From Sphingopyxis sp. JAI108 (GTDB lineage: Bacteria > Pseudomonadota > Alphaproteobacteria > Sphingomonadales > Sphingomonadaceae), in the NCBI RefSeq assembly GCF_013410105.1, contig NZ_JACCCJ010000001.1, positions 310,001 through 374,000 on the forward strand: a stretch of DNA of 64,000 nt, written 5' to 3'. Under the pieces are notes generated by a model. It ran no database searches, was not told the origin of the DNA, and was given only the letters and a program-made list of their open reading frames with translations. Positions 33,466 to 41,987 of this stretch are shown one piece after another. Position numbers and translations under genes: made by a program. Within the stretch, counting starts at the first letter, position 1; the number at the start of each line of letters is the position of its first letter.

Positions 33466-34340
33466 CAGGCGCGCTTGCGTTGGGCGGTCTTTTTGGCCGG
33501 CGTCTTTTTCGTCGCGCTTGCCTTCGTTCCGGTGGTCGCGGCCTTCTTCTTGCCCTCGACCGATGCTTTCAAGGCCGCCATCAGGTCGATGACGTTCGAG
33601 CCGCCGCCGACCGGACCAGGTTCCTCGACATCCTCGAGTACGCGCTTGCCCTTGGTTTTCGCTTTCTTCGCGATCACGCGTTTCAAGGCGTCGACATAAT
33701 GATTGTGATAGTCGCTCGCGTCGAACGCGCCGCTTTTCTTGTCGATCAGCGTTTCGGCAAGGTCGAGCAGGTCGGCGTCGGGTTTCGAATTGCCCACGTC
33801 GCGGAAATAATTCGCCGCCTTGTTCACCTCGTCGGCGTAGCGCAGCACTTCGAGGACGAGGCCCTTGCCGCAGGGGCGCAGGGCCACGAGCTGTTCCTGC
33901 CCGCGCAGCGACAATTGGCCGAGCCCGACCTTCTTCGTGCGCTTCAGCGCCTCGCGCAGGACGATATAGGCTTCCTCGGCCAGCTCGTCGGCGGGCACGA
34001 CATAATAGGGCTTGGTGTAATAGAGGACGTCGATCGCGTCGGTGTCGACGAACTGGACCAGTTCCAATGTGCGCTTGCTTTCGAGCTTGACCGCTTCGAT
34101 CTCTTCCTCGTCGAGCAGGACATAATTGCCCTTCGACAGCTCGAAGCCCTTGACGATGTCGTCATGGTCGATCGCGCCGATGCCCGGAACGACCTTCTCA
34201 TATTTGACCGGCTTGCCGCTTGGTTCGTGAATCTGGCGGAAGGTCACGGCGGCGCCCGATTTGGTTGCCGAATAGATTTCGACCGGGATCGACACCAGCG
34301 CGAGCCGGATCTGCCCCTTCCAATATGCGCGCGCGGCCAT
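33465..34340 (-). CDS. ku: Non-homologous end joining protein Ku
   Basis: A 291-residue bacterial Ku. The Ku core runs from about 3 to 240 (WKGQIRLALVSIPVEIYSAT, LLDEEEIEAVKLESKRTLEL, YYVVPADELAEEAYIVLREAL, GLGQLSLRGQEQLVALRP), and a lysine-rich tail follows, typical for DNA threading and LigD recruitment. It binds DNA ends as a homodimer. ATG 34340 was preferred over 34370 because the family begins MARxYWKG. It is the first gene of the ku-mgtC-ligD set; a large inverted repeat follows upstream at 34411-34523. Confidence 0.96.
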   Translation of the reverse strand: MAARAYWKGQIRLALVSIPVEIYSATKSGAAVTFRQIHEPSGKPVKYEKVVPGIGAIDHDDIVKGFELSKGNYVLLDEEEIEAVKLESKRTLELVQFVDTDAIDVLYYTKPYYVVPADELAEEAYIVLREALKRTKKVGLGQLSLRGQEQLVALRPCGKGLVLEVLRYADEVNKAANYFRDVGNSKPDADLLDLAETLIDKKSGAFDASDYHNHYVDALKRVIAKKAKTKGKRVLEDVEEPGPVGGGSNVIDLMAALKASVEGKKKAATTGTKASATKKTPAKKTAQRKRA

Positions 34341-34410
34341 CGGTTTTTCCCTTCGCTGTTCCGACTCCAAATGATCGGGATGGCGAGCGGTTCCGTCCGG
34401 TTAGAGCATA

Positions 34411-34523
34411 TGATCCTCCCTGCGGAGCAGCCGTGGGGAGGGGGAGCAGCGACGTCGCGCTATAGCCCCTCTGTCAGCGCTGCGCGCTGCCACCCTCCCC
34501 ATGGCTGCGCCACGGGGAGGATC
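34411..34523. repeat. Large imperfect inverted repeat
   Basis: Two arms of about 40 bp, starting GATCCTCC at 34412 and ending GGAGGATC at 34523, are near-complements of each other around a short centre. Each arm also carries its own smaller palindrome with the CCTCCCC/GGGGAGG core. The repeat fills the gap between the ku start and the siderophore receptor stop. It may fold into a stable cruciform or terminate the receptor transcript. Confidence 0.7.
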
Positions 34524-34530
34524 GCGAGCA

Positions 34531-36699
34531 TCAGAATTCGATCGAAGCCGATGCCTTGAACGTGCGCGGTCCGCCCTGGAGCAGCCGCGAGCCGAAGGCG
34601 CTGAACGCATTATAGGCCGTGGCCCAATAGCGCTTGTCGGCGACATTATCGACATTGAAGCGCAGCGTGAGCGGTGTGTCGCCGACCAGCGCGACATAGC
34701 GCGCGCCGAGGTCGAAGCGCGTCCAGCTGTCCAGTTCGAGCGTGTTGGCGGCGTCGACCGCCTGCTTGCCGGTGTAGACGACGCGGCCGACCAGCGTCAG
34801 CGCGGGCAGGAAGGGCAGATCCCATTCGAGGTTCGCGTTCGCGAGCACGTCGGGCACGCCGACGGCGTCATTGCCTTCGTTCACGCCGCCTTCGGTGCGG
34901 CGCAGCTTGGCGTCGTTGAAGGTCAGGCCCGAAATGATGCGGAGACCATCGACCGGCTCGCCGTCGAGCGTGATCTCGACGCCGCGGTTCCGCTGGGTGC
35001 CGTAATTGCCATAGACGAGCGTGAGCGGATCGACGAAGCTGTTGGGCTTGTCGATCTGGAACAGGGCGAGACCGGCGTTGAAGCGGTCGAAGTTCAGCTT
35101 GCCGCCGACTTCATATTGCGTCGACTTGACCGGCGGCAGCACCGCGCCGCGATTGACGACGGGGATATCGTTGCCGTTGCCGTCATCGATCGTCAACGGC
35201 GCGGTGGAGCCTGCCACCAGACCTTCGATGCGGTTGCCATAGAGCGACAGGCCGGACGCCGGCTTGATGACGAGGCCGAGAACCGGGGTCGCCGCCGATT
35301 CCTTGTAGCCGCCGGTGCGCGCGCCGTCGGTATAGGAATAAGAGGTCGTCTTGATCTCCTGCAGGCGCAGGCCGCCGGTGATCAGGATGCGGTCGCCCCA
35401 CAGCCCGAGCGTGTCCGAGAAAAAGACGCTCGACACGCGGTTGCGGCCGATCGGGAACACATTGTCGAGGTCGCCGCCGACGAAGCCGCCCGGCGCCGGC
35501 GCGGGCACGACGATGGGGTCGTAGAGGTTGGCGGGATAGGCGGCCCCGAAGTCATAGGCGTTGCGATTGACCTGCCAGCTCACCGCGGCGCCGGCGTTGA
35601 TCTCGTGGCTCATGCCGCCGCCTTCCAGCTTGATGCGGATGCCGGCGGTGGCCGATTCATTATTGTCTTCGCGCGGGACGTAGGAGCCGCTGCCCGTCGC
35701 GGCGCCGGTGACGGGATCGTTGACGGTTATGCCAGCAGTCGTCTGGTCCTCGCGGCCGTCGCGCGCGCCGACCCTGGCGTAGAGCATGGCCGCTTCGGAC
35801 ACATCATACTCAAGGCTGAAGGTGCCGAAATAATCCTTGGTCAGGATCTGGCTCCACGGCTGCGAATAATTGGTGTCGGCTTCGGGCACGCGCGGGATAA
35901 CCCCGCCGATGCCGACCTGGCCGCGCCAGTATTTCTGGTTCAGGCGCTGGTAGTTGAGGTTGAGCGCGACTCGCAGCGGGCCATCGTTGTAATCTAGCGT
36001 GGCGCCGAGGACGTAACTCGAATGGAACTCGTCATCGATCGCGATGTCGCCGCGGCGGGCCGATCCGTTGATGCGAAGACCCCATTCGTCATTGGCGCCG
36101 AAACGGCGTGCCACATCGACCGCGCCCGAGATATGCGAAGCGGAGGTATAGCCCAGCGTCGCGCGGATCATGTCGCGCTCGGCCTTTTTGGGGAGGATGT
36201 TGACGCTGCCGCCGATGCCGCTGCCCCCGGGCGCCGCGCCGTTCAGGAAGGCGCTCGCGCCATTGATGACCTGAACCGAGGACACGAGTTCGGGCGCGAC
36301 AATCTGGCGCGGGGTGATGCCGTAGAGGCCGTCGAAGCCGACGTCGTCCGACGACAGGTCGAAGCCGCGAATGACGAAGACTTCACCGGCGATGCCGAAG
36401 CCTAGCGCGGTGCGAACGGTCGGGTCATTTTCCAGCACTTCGCCCAGCGAATCGGGCTGCTGGTTGAGGATCAGCGCCTCGTTATAGCTGCGGATATTGA
36501 ACGGGACATCCTCGGCCGCCTTGGTGCCGAAGATGCCGACATTGCCGCCCGCGATCACTTCGGTCTGGTTGCCCCGCTGCGCGGTGACGAGGATGTCCTC
36601 GCTCGCGGTCGCTTCCTGCGCCATCGCAGGCGTAGCGGCGGCGAGCACGGCGGACGCGGCGGATAGGCCGAGCGCGGTGCGGATGGTCGATCTGGTCAT
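34531..36699 (-). CDS. TonB-dependent siderophore receptor
   Basis: A 722-residue outer-membrane receptor of the siderophore class. It has a signal peptide (1-28, TPAMAQ), a TonB box (DILVTAQR), a plug domain with VFVIRGFDLSSDDVGFDGLYG, VQVINGASAFLNGAAPGGSGIGGSVNILPKK, and a barrel ending in SASIEF. The plug wording is that of FpvA/FhuE-like ferric-siderophore receptors. AAGGGGAATAAC precedes ATG 36699. It lies 40 bp after a PepSY protein and a 59-residue membrane protein on the same strand, a common iron-uptake arrangement in which PepSY proteins reduce or release iron. The siderophore is unknown and no biosynthesis genes are present. Confidence 0.92.
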   Translation of the reverse strand: MTRSTIRTALGLSAASAVLAAATPAMAQEATASEDILVTAQRGNQTEVIAGGNVGIFGTKAAEDVPFNIRSYNEALILNQQPDSLGEVLENDPTVRTALGFGIAGEVFVIRGFDLSSDDVGFDGLYGITPRQIVAPELVSSVQVINGASAFLNGAAPGGSGIGGSVNILPKKAERDMIRATLGYTSASHISGAVDVARRFGANDEWGLRINGSARRGDIAIDDEFHSSYVLGATLDYNDGPLRVALNLNYQRLNQKYWRGQVGIGGVIPRVPEADTNYSQPWSQILTKDYFGTFSLEYDVSEAAMLYARVGARDGREDQTTAGITVNDPVTGAATGSGSYVPREDNNESATAGIRIKLEGGGMSHEINAGAAVSWQVNRNAYDFGAAYPANLYDPIVVPAPAPGGFVGGDLDNVFPIGRNRVSSVFFSDTLGLWGDRILITGGLRLQEIKTTSYSYTDGARTGGYKESAATPVLGLVIKPASGLSLYGNRIEGLVAGSTAPLTIDDGNGNDIPVVNRGAVLPPVKSTQYEVGGKLNFDRFNAGLALFQIDKPNSFVDPLTLVYGNYGTQRNRGVEITLDGEPVDGLRIISGLTFNDAKLRRTEGGVNEGNDAVGVPDVLANANLEWDLPFLPALTLVGRVVYTGKQAVDAANTLELDSWTRFDLGARYVALVGDTPLTLRFNVDNVADKRYWATAYNAFSAFGSRLLQGGPRTFKASASIEF

Positions 36700-36739
36700 G
36701 TTATTCCCCTTTATGCGCGGCCCACCCCGCGCGAAAAAA

Positions 36740-36919
36740 TCAGGTGCGGCGGGCGCGCATCGCCCAGCCGACGGCTAAAACAGGTATGGCGAGCGCGGCC
36801 CATGACGCGGCATCGCGCAGGCCGTCGCCGGTCAGCGCGACGACGAGCCCGGCGATGCTGACGAGCGCGAGCAGCAGCGGCACGGCGAAGATCGCGCGGA
36901 GGCCGTTCCGCCGCTTCAT
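36740..36919 (-). CDS. 59-residue membrane protein of the iron operon
   Basis: A tiny protein with a basic N-terminus (MKRRNG) and two membrane helices (about 9-29 and 39-53). It overlaps the upstream PepSY gene by 4 bp (ATGA at 36916-36919) and precedes the siderophore receptor by 40 bp. Small two-helix proteins occupy this slot in many PepSY/TonB-receptor operons. Function unknown; the coupling makes it likely real. Confidence 0.7.
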   Translation of the reverse strand: MKRRNGLRAIFAVPLLLALVSIAGLVVALTGDGLRDAASWAALAIPVLAVGWAMRARRT

Positions 36920-38082
36920 TCGGCGGGCGCCAGTTCGCCGCCGCTCTCGACCTCGCGCACCAGCGCGTCGGTGCCGCTGCGGCGCTTGCCGAGCCAGAGA
37001 TAGAGGCCCGAGCCGAGGACGATCATCGTGAAGAGGGTGAGGATCGCCCAAAGCAGCTTGAGCGGCAGCGCGCCATAGTCGCCGAAGTGCAAAGGCTGCG
37101 ACAGCGCGAGCGCCTTCACATACCAGGGCATCGGGCGCGCGTCGGTGAACTCGCCCGTCTCGGCATCGATCAGCGCCGAGGTCAGCAGCCGCTCGGTGAG
37201 CGGGGTGTCGCCCTGGAAGAAGACCGCATAATGATGCTTGCTGCTGAACGCGCCGCCGGGGAAGGCGATGAACTGCGGATTGTTGCCGGGAATTTCGCGG
37301 CGCGCCGCCGCCATCGCCTTGTCGATAGAGCCGTAATCCGCGGGCGCCACCGCGCCCTTGCCGGCATAGGCGCGCGTCATCTCGGCGAGCTCGGTCATCT
37401 GCCAATATTGGAAGATCGGGGTCGCGAGCGCGTTGATCACCCCCGTCGCGCCGACGACGGTCATCCACGCGAGCGCGACGATGCCGAGCAGGTTGTGATA
37501 GTCGAGCCATTTGACGCGGCGGCTGCGCGAGGTGCGCAGCGTGCCGAAGTCGAGCTTTTTCATGAAGGGCGCGTAGAGCACGACGCCCGAGACGATCGCG
37601 ACCACGAAAAGCAGCCCCATCAGCCCGAGGAAGAGCATGCCGGGCAGGCCGAGGAACATGTCGGTGTGGAGCTGGAGCAGAAAGTGCATCACGCCGCTTT
37701 CATCGACGGTCGCGGTCGCCTGTCCGGTCGAGCGGTCGAGGATCTGGATCGTCATATCCTCGGCGGGGGAGTCGGGCTGCGGCGCGGTGGTGACCGTCAT
37801 CGACGGCTGTTCATTATCGAACGCCATGAAGACGGGCACCTCGCCGGGACGCGCCGCGAGCGCCTTCGCGAGCATCGCGTCGAGCGGTACGAGGCCCGGC
37901 GCCTCGCCCGACGATCCGACCCCGGGCATGCCATAGGCCGGCGCTTCCTCGGTCAGCTCGTCGATTTCATGGTGGAAGATCAGCGGCAGGCCGGTGACGC
38001 ACAGCATCAGCAGGAACGCCGTACAGACGATGCTCGTCCATTTATGGATCAGGAACCATGTGCGGATGGTCGCGCGTTGCAT
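36916..38082 (-). CDS. PepSY-associated membrane protein (iron operon)
   Basis: A 388-residue PepSY-TM protein. It has an N-terminal helix (RTWFLIHKWTSIVCTAFLLM), a periplasmic PepSY-containing loop, and further helices around 143-170, 190-215 and near the C-terminus (LLWAILTLFTMIVLGSGLYLWL). The histidines in HKW, HTD and HNL-type positions at helix ends (HKWTS, LQLHTDMFLG, LDYHNLLGI) fit a heme-binding reductase-like role as in FsrB/PiuB-type siderophore-iron reductases. It is the first gene of an operon with the 59-residue protein and the siderophore receptor, with a palindrome just upstream of its start. Confidence 0.88.
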   Translation of the reverse strand: MQRATIRTWFLIHKWTSIVCTAFLLMLCVTGLPLIFHHEIDELTEEAPAYGMPGVGSSGEAPGLVPLDAMLAKALAARPGEVPVFMAFDNEQPSMTVTTAPQPDSPAEDMTIQILDRSTGQATATVDESGVMHFLLQLHTDMFLGLPGMLFLGLMGLLFVVAIVSGVVLYAPFMKKLDFGTLRTSRSRRVKWLDYHNLLGIVALAWMTVVGATGVINALATPIFQYWQMTELAEMTRAYAGKGAVAPADYGSIDKAMAAARREIPGNNPQFIAFPGGAFSSKHHYAVFFQGDTPLTERLLTSALIDAETGEFTDARPMPWYVKALALSQPLHFGDYGALPLKLLWAILTLFTMIVLGSGLYLWLGKRRSGTDALVREVESGGELAPAE

Positions 38083-38095
38083 CGGGGAAAGCTGC

Positions 38096-38122
38096 CGCTA
38101 TTGCGAGGAATAATCAATAGCG
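38096..38122. promoter_or_regulatory. Inverted repeat upstream of the iron operon
   Basis: CGCTATTG (38096-38103) and its exact complement CAATAGCG (38115-38122) flank an 11-bp AT-rich centre, beginning 14 bp upstream of the PepSY start. Position and the internal TTGCGA...TCAA pattern are compatible with a Fur/iron-responsive operator, but the match to a Fur box is only partial. Confidence 0.5.
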
Positions 38123-38357
38123 CCCTATGGCGTGCGCGCCGGATTGACAACCCGATTCGGGGGGCGGACCCCATCATTCGGGCCAGCTACTCCATCGGTC
38201 GGGCCACGCGGCCGGCTGGGCGACGGTGCGCGCGGCGGAAGTGGTTCGCGCCGCCGCGACCCGAAGCGCCACGATGATGAAATGCCAATTCACTTTCTTT
38301 TCACGATGCGCTGGCTATGATGGCGACCGAGGGACCGCTCGCACCGCTGGAGCAACT

Positions 38358-38834
38358 ATGCCCTTGGGCCGCGAGATGCAGCGATTGCGCGCCGAACATG
38401 CGGCGCTGGTCACGCTGTCGCGCATCATCCTCGGCATGGCAGACCTGCCCGATCCGCCCGTCGCGGACGATCTGGCCAACGCGCGGACGCAGTTGCGCGA
38501 AGCACTGGTCCGGCACCTGAAATGCGAGGACTGGATCCTCTATCCGCGGCTGATGTCCACGGGCGATGCCGAGCTGATGCGGATCACGCGCGAATTCGAA
38601 ATCGAGATGGGCAGCCTTGCGGCCGATTTCGTCGCCTATGACGAAAAATGGACGCGCGAGCGGGTCGCGGCCGACTGGCCTGGTTTCTGCCGCGAAACGA
38701 AGATCGTCTTCGACCTGCTCGCCATGCGCGTCGAGCGCGAGGAGCGCGAGCTGTATCCGCTCGCCGAAACGCTCTACGCATCGGGCGCCGCGATTGCTGC
38801 GCCGGTCATGGACGAATCGAGAGTTTCCAGCTGA
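38358..38834 (+). CDS. Hemerythrin-like domain protein
   Basis: A 158-residue helical protein with hemerythrin HHE-type features: RAEHAALVTLSR, LVRHLKCEDWILYPRL and EREERELYPLAE give His and acidic ligands at the expected spacing for a di-iron four-helix bundle. ATG 38358 has GGAG at good spacing; a longer frame from 38226 is not supported. It is divergent from the PepSY iron operon. A role in oxygen, nitric oxide or iron handling is likely but unspecified. Its last 29 bp overlap the remnant on the other strand. Confidence 0.78.
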   Translation: MPLGREMQRLRAEHAALVTLSRIILGMADLPDPPVADDLANARTQLREALVRHLKCEDWILYPRLMSTGDAELMRITREFEIEMGSLAADFVAYDEKWTRERVAADWPGFCRETKIVFDLLAMRVEREERELYPLAETLYASGAAIAAPVMDESRVSS

Positions 38835-39021
38835 GCGCGACGCGCCAGTCCTGGTCGAAACCCGGCACCGGCTGTTTCCAAGCATCCGCCACTTCCAGGC
38901 CGATCGTCGCGTTTTCGGCGTAGGACAGGCACACGCCGCCGCCCCGGCAGCCGAGCACGAACCCGGTGTGCGCGATCGCGGGGCGTTCGAGCAGCGTGAC
39001 ATCGGCATAATCGACGAAGCC
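38806..39021 (-). pseudogene. C-terminal fragment of a ShlB/FhaC-type transporter
   Basis: A 71-codon minus-strand frame beginning right after an in-frame TAG (39022-39024) encodes GFVDYADVTLLERPAI, GGGVCLSYAENATIGLEVA and DQDWRVALSWKLS. This is the pattern of the last beta-strands of two-partner-secretion TpsB (ShlB/FhaC) barrels. There is no start codon, POTRA region or remaining barrel. Upstream of the TAG is an unrelated Arg/Gly-rich 33-codon ORF (39022-39123). It is best read as gene debris left beside the TonB receptor. Confidence 0.45.
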
Positions 39022-39221
39022 CTAGATTTCGCTCTTCGCCCGCCGGGGCAGCTGGTCACCGCGACGGTTGGTTCCGCCTGCTTTGGCGGGCCCGTTGCCG
39101 CCGTTCCTTCTTGATTCGGTCATCGCCGCGTCACGCCTTTGCCCCCACGCCGCAATATCACCCGCCTAACCCCCGCGCGATCCGGTGTCATTTCGGCGCC
39201 GGGCAAAGGGGATTTCACCAG

Positions 39222-41510
39222 ATGACCACCATGTTCGGGAACCGCCTGCGGGCCGGGGCCGCCTTGATTGCCGTGCTCGCAGCAACACCGGCCCTCGCGG
39301 AAGAAACGGTCGAAGCGGCGGCGGAAAGCGCCGACGTCGCCGAGATCGTCGTGCTCGGGCGCGGTGAAGCGCGCCAGGTGCAGGAACTGGGCGCGGGCGA
39401 CATCGCGCTCGAGGTCGCGGGGATCAGCCCGCTCAAGGCGATCGACAAGCTGCCGGGGGTCAATTTCACCTCGGCCGACCCGTTCGGCGCCTATGAATGG
39501 TCGGCGCGCATCTCGATCCGCGGTTTCAGCCAGAATCAGCTCGGCTTCACGCTCGACGGCATTCCGCTGGGCGACATGAATTACGGCAACCATAACGGCC
39601 TGCACATCAGCCGCGCGATCATCAGCGAGAATGTCGGGCGGGTCGAGGTCGCGCAAGGCGCGGGGTCGCTCGGCGCGGCGTCGACGAGCAACCTTGGCGG
39701 CACGATCGAATTCTTCTCGCGCGAGCCCGGCGAGGCGTTCGGGGTCGAGGCGTCGGGCACCTATGGCAGCGACGACAACAAGCGGGCCTTTGTCCGGGTC
39801 GACAGCGGCGAGCTGTTCGCGGGGGGCACGCGCCTGTCGCTGAGCTATGCGTGGCAGGATGCCGACAAGTGGAAGGGCGACGGCGTTCAGCGCCAGCATC
39901 AGGTCAATGCGCGCCTCGTCCAGCCGGTCGGCGACGGCCGCTTCTTTGGCTTCGTCAATTACTCGGACCGCCGCGAGAACGACTATCAGGATATGAGCGC
40001 CGACATGATCGGCCGCCTCGGTTACGACTGGGACAATTATGCGAAGGACTGGGATCTCGCCGTCCGGGTCGCGCAAATCTACCAGAACCAGGTCAGCCAG
40101 AGCGGCGCTGCGGGCACGCCCTTGCCCTATCCGGATGCCGGTCTCGTCTTTCCCGCGCCGATCGCGACGGTCGACGACGCCTATTATGACGCGGCGGGCT
40201 TGCGCAGGGACTGGCTCGCCGGTGCCGGGGTCGAGGCGCCGCTTGGCGAATATTGGACCTTCAAGGCGACCGGCTATTATCACGGCAACGAGGGGCGCGG
40301 CCTGTGGTTCACCCCCTATGTGACGACGCCGGGCGGCGCGCCGATCACGATCCGCACCACCGAATATGAGATCGAGCGGTACGGCATCCTCGCCTCCAGC
40401 CTGTTCGAGGTCGGCGCCAACAGCTTCGAAATCGGCATGTGGTACGAGGATAACGACTTCAACCAGGCGCGGCGCTTCTATGGTCTTGCCGACACGGCGG
40501 GAGCGCCGAGCCGCAGCAGCCTCGATTTCCCGGCCGACCCGATCGCGACGCAGTGGGCGTTCGATTTCAACACCCAGACGCTGCAATATCATGTGCAGGA
40601 CAGGCTCGACCTTGGCAGCTTCCAGCTCAACGCGGGCTGGAAGGGGCTGCGCGTCACCAATAATGCGACGCCGATCGTCAGTGGCGGGCTCGCGTCGGGG
40701 CGCACCGAGGCGAAGGACTGGTTCCTGCCGCAGGCGGGCCTGCTCTATCGCCTGAACGACGATAACGAGCTGTTCGCGAGCTACACCGAGAATATGCGCG
40801 CCTTTGAAAGCTCGGCGACGGGCGGTCCCTTTGCGACGACGCAGGCGGGGTTCGACGCGCTCGACCTGAAGCCCGAAACCTCGACGACGTGGGAGCTGGG
40901 CTTCCGCACCAAATCGCCCCGCTTCCAGGGCGTGATCGCGGGTTATTATGTCGATTTCAAGGACCGCATCATCGCCTTTGCCAACGGATCGGGCATTCAG
41001 GGCAATCCCGCGATCCTGCAGAATGTCGGCGATGTGCGATCGTGGGGGGTCGAGGCGGCGGGCACCTTTCGCGTCACGCCCGAACTCGCGCTCTTTGCGT
41101 CCTATGCGTATAATGATTCCGAATATCGCGATGACGTCGTGAACGCGGCCGGCGGCGTCGTTGCGGCGACGGCGGGCAAGACGGTGGTCAATTCGCCCAA
41201 ACATCTCGCCAAGGGCGAAATCACCTGGGACAATGGCGACTTCTTCGCGCGCGTCGGTGCGAACTATACGTCGAAGCGCTATTATTCCTATGAGAATGAC
41301 GCCGAGGTCGGCGGGTTCGTGATCGTCGATGCGAGCATCGGTTATCGTTTCACCGACCGCATATCGATCCAGGCGAATGCGACCAATCTGTTCGACAAGG
41401 CCTATGTGTCGACGATCGGCACCAACGGCTTTGCGAACAGCGGCGACGCCCAGACCTTGCTCGCGGGGGCGCCGCAGCAGTTCTTCGTGACGGTGAAGGC
41501 CGGGTTCTGA
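39222..41510 (+). CDS. TonB-dependent receptor
   Basis: A 762-residue outer-membrane receptor with a signal peptide (about 1-27, ending PALAEE), a TonB-box-like EIVVLGRG, a plug (GAYEWSARISIRGFSQNQLG, FTLDGIPLGDMNYGNHNGLH, GAGSLGAASTSNLGGTIEFF) and a barrel ending in FVTVKAGF. ATG 39222 is preceded by AAAGGGG at a slightly long distance; the in-frame extension to 39111 is not needed. The substrate is unknown. A strong terminator follows. The preceding intergenic region is short of obvious promoter elements and contains the ShlB-like remnant on the other strand. Confidence 0.92.
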   Translation: MTTMFGNRLRAGAALIAVLAATPALAEETVEAAAESADVAEIVVLGRGEARQVQELGAGDIALEVAGISPLKAIDKLPGVNFTSADPFGAYEWSARISIRGFSQNQLGFTLDGIPLGDMNYGNHNGLHISRAIISENVGRVEVAQGAGSLGAASTSNLGGTIEFFSREPGEAFGVEASGTYGSDDNKRAFVRVDSGELFAGGTRLSLSYAWQDADKWKGDGVQRQHQVNARLVQPVGDGRFFGFVNYSDRRENDYQDMSADMIGRLGYDWDNYAKDWDLAVRVAQIYQNQVSQSGAAGTPLPYPDAGLVFPAPIATVDDAYYDAAGLRRDWLAGAGVEAPLGEYWTFKATGYYHGNEGRGLWFTPYVTTPGGAPITIRTTEYEIERYGILASSLFEVGANSFEIGMWYEDNDFNQARRFYGLADTAGAPSRSSLDFPADPIATQWAFDFNTQTLQYHVQDRLDLGSFQLNAGWKGLRVTNNATPIVSGGLASGRTEAKDWFLPQAGLLYRLNDDNELFASYTENMRAFESSATGGPFATTQAGFDALDLKPETSTTWELGFRTKSPRFQGVIAGYYVDFKDRIIAFANGSGIQGNPAILQNVGDVRSWGVEAAGTFRVTPELALFASYAYNDSEYRDDVVNAAGGVVAATAGKTVVNSPKHLAKGEITWDNGDFFARVGANYTSKRYYSYENDAEVGGFVIVDASIGYRFTDRISIQANATNLFDKAYVSTIGTNGFANSGDAQTLLAGAPQQFFVTVKAGF

Positions 41511-41551
41511 CCGATGCAGGGCGCGCCGGTGCCGCCTCTCAGTGATTGACG

Positions 41552-41589
41552 ATGATGGCGCGGTCCCGCTAGGGCCGCGCCATCATTTT
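41552..41589 (+). terminator. Rho-independent terminator after the TonB receptor
   Basis: ATGATGGCGCGG (41552-41563) pairs perfectly with CCGCGCCATCAT (41575-41586) around an 11-bp loop and is followed by a short T run. It ends 16 bp before the next start codon, so it might also act as an attenuator. Confidence 0.75.
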
Positions 41590-41604
41590 CTGGGAAACAT
41601 TCAA

Positions 41605-41874
41605 ATGACCGATACGCCCCCCGACCGCCTGTCGACCAACCCCCGCTCGCCGCATTTCGACATGGAGGTGCTGCAGCGCGGCATCGGCATCCGCTTCAAG
41701 GGCGTCGAGCGCACCGACGTCGAGGAATATTCGATCTCCGAAGGCTGGATCCGCGTCGCGGCGGGCAAGTCGAAGGACCGGTTCGGCCAGCCGATGACGA
41801 TCAAGCTGTCGGGCCCGGTCGAAGCCTGGTTCGAGGACGCGGCCGGCGAAGGCGACGCACCCGCCGCGGACTGA
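41605..41874 (+). CDS. DUF3297 family protein
   Basis: An 89-residue soluble protein that matches the small DUF3297 family: LSTNPRSPHFDMEVLQRGIG, RFKGVERTDVEEYSISEGWI and KSKDRFGQPMTIKLSGPVEAW. The family is widespread in proteobacteria and has no assigned function. ATG 41605 follows TGGGAAA; the frame extends upstream to 41542 but through the terminator. It is followed by a hairpin and a convergent CHAP gene. Confidence 0.88.
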   Translation: MTDTPPDRLSTNPRSPHFDMEVLQRGIGIRFKGVERTDVEEYSISEGWIRVAAGKSKDRFGQPMTIKLSGPVEAWFEDAAGEGDAPAAD

Positions 41875-41914
41875 ATCGAGCGGGCCCCCTGAAGCACCGC
41901 GCCCAAAGGAGAAA

Positions 41915-41944
41915 CCACCCGGAGCGGCGGGCCGCCCCGAGTGG
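41915..41944. terminator. Imperfect hairpin after DUF3297
   Basis: CCACCCGGAGCGG (41915-41927) and CCGCCCCGAGTGG (41932-41944) pair with two mismatches. A run of ten G follows at 41973-41982. The site lies between convergent genes. Confidence 0.45.
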
Positions 41945-41987
41945 CTTCATCGCTCGCCGAGCCCAGGAAGGTGGGGGGGGGGAGGGC

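Noticed and set aside
41973..41982. Run of ten G between DUF3297 and the CHAP gene as a phase-variable tract
   Set aside because: It lies 6 bp beyond the CHAP stop and outside any likely promoter, so slippage would have no obvious effect; the run length itself may be uncertain.
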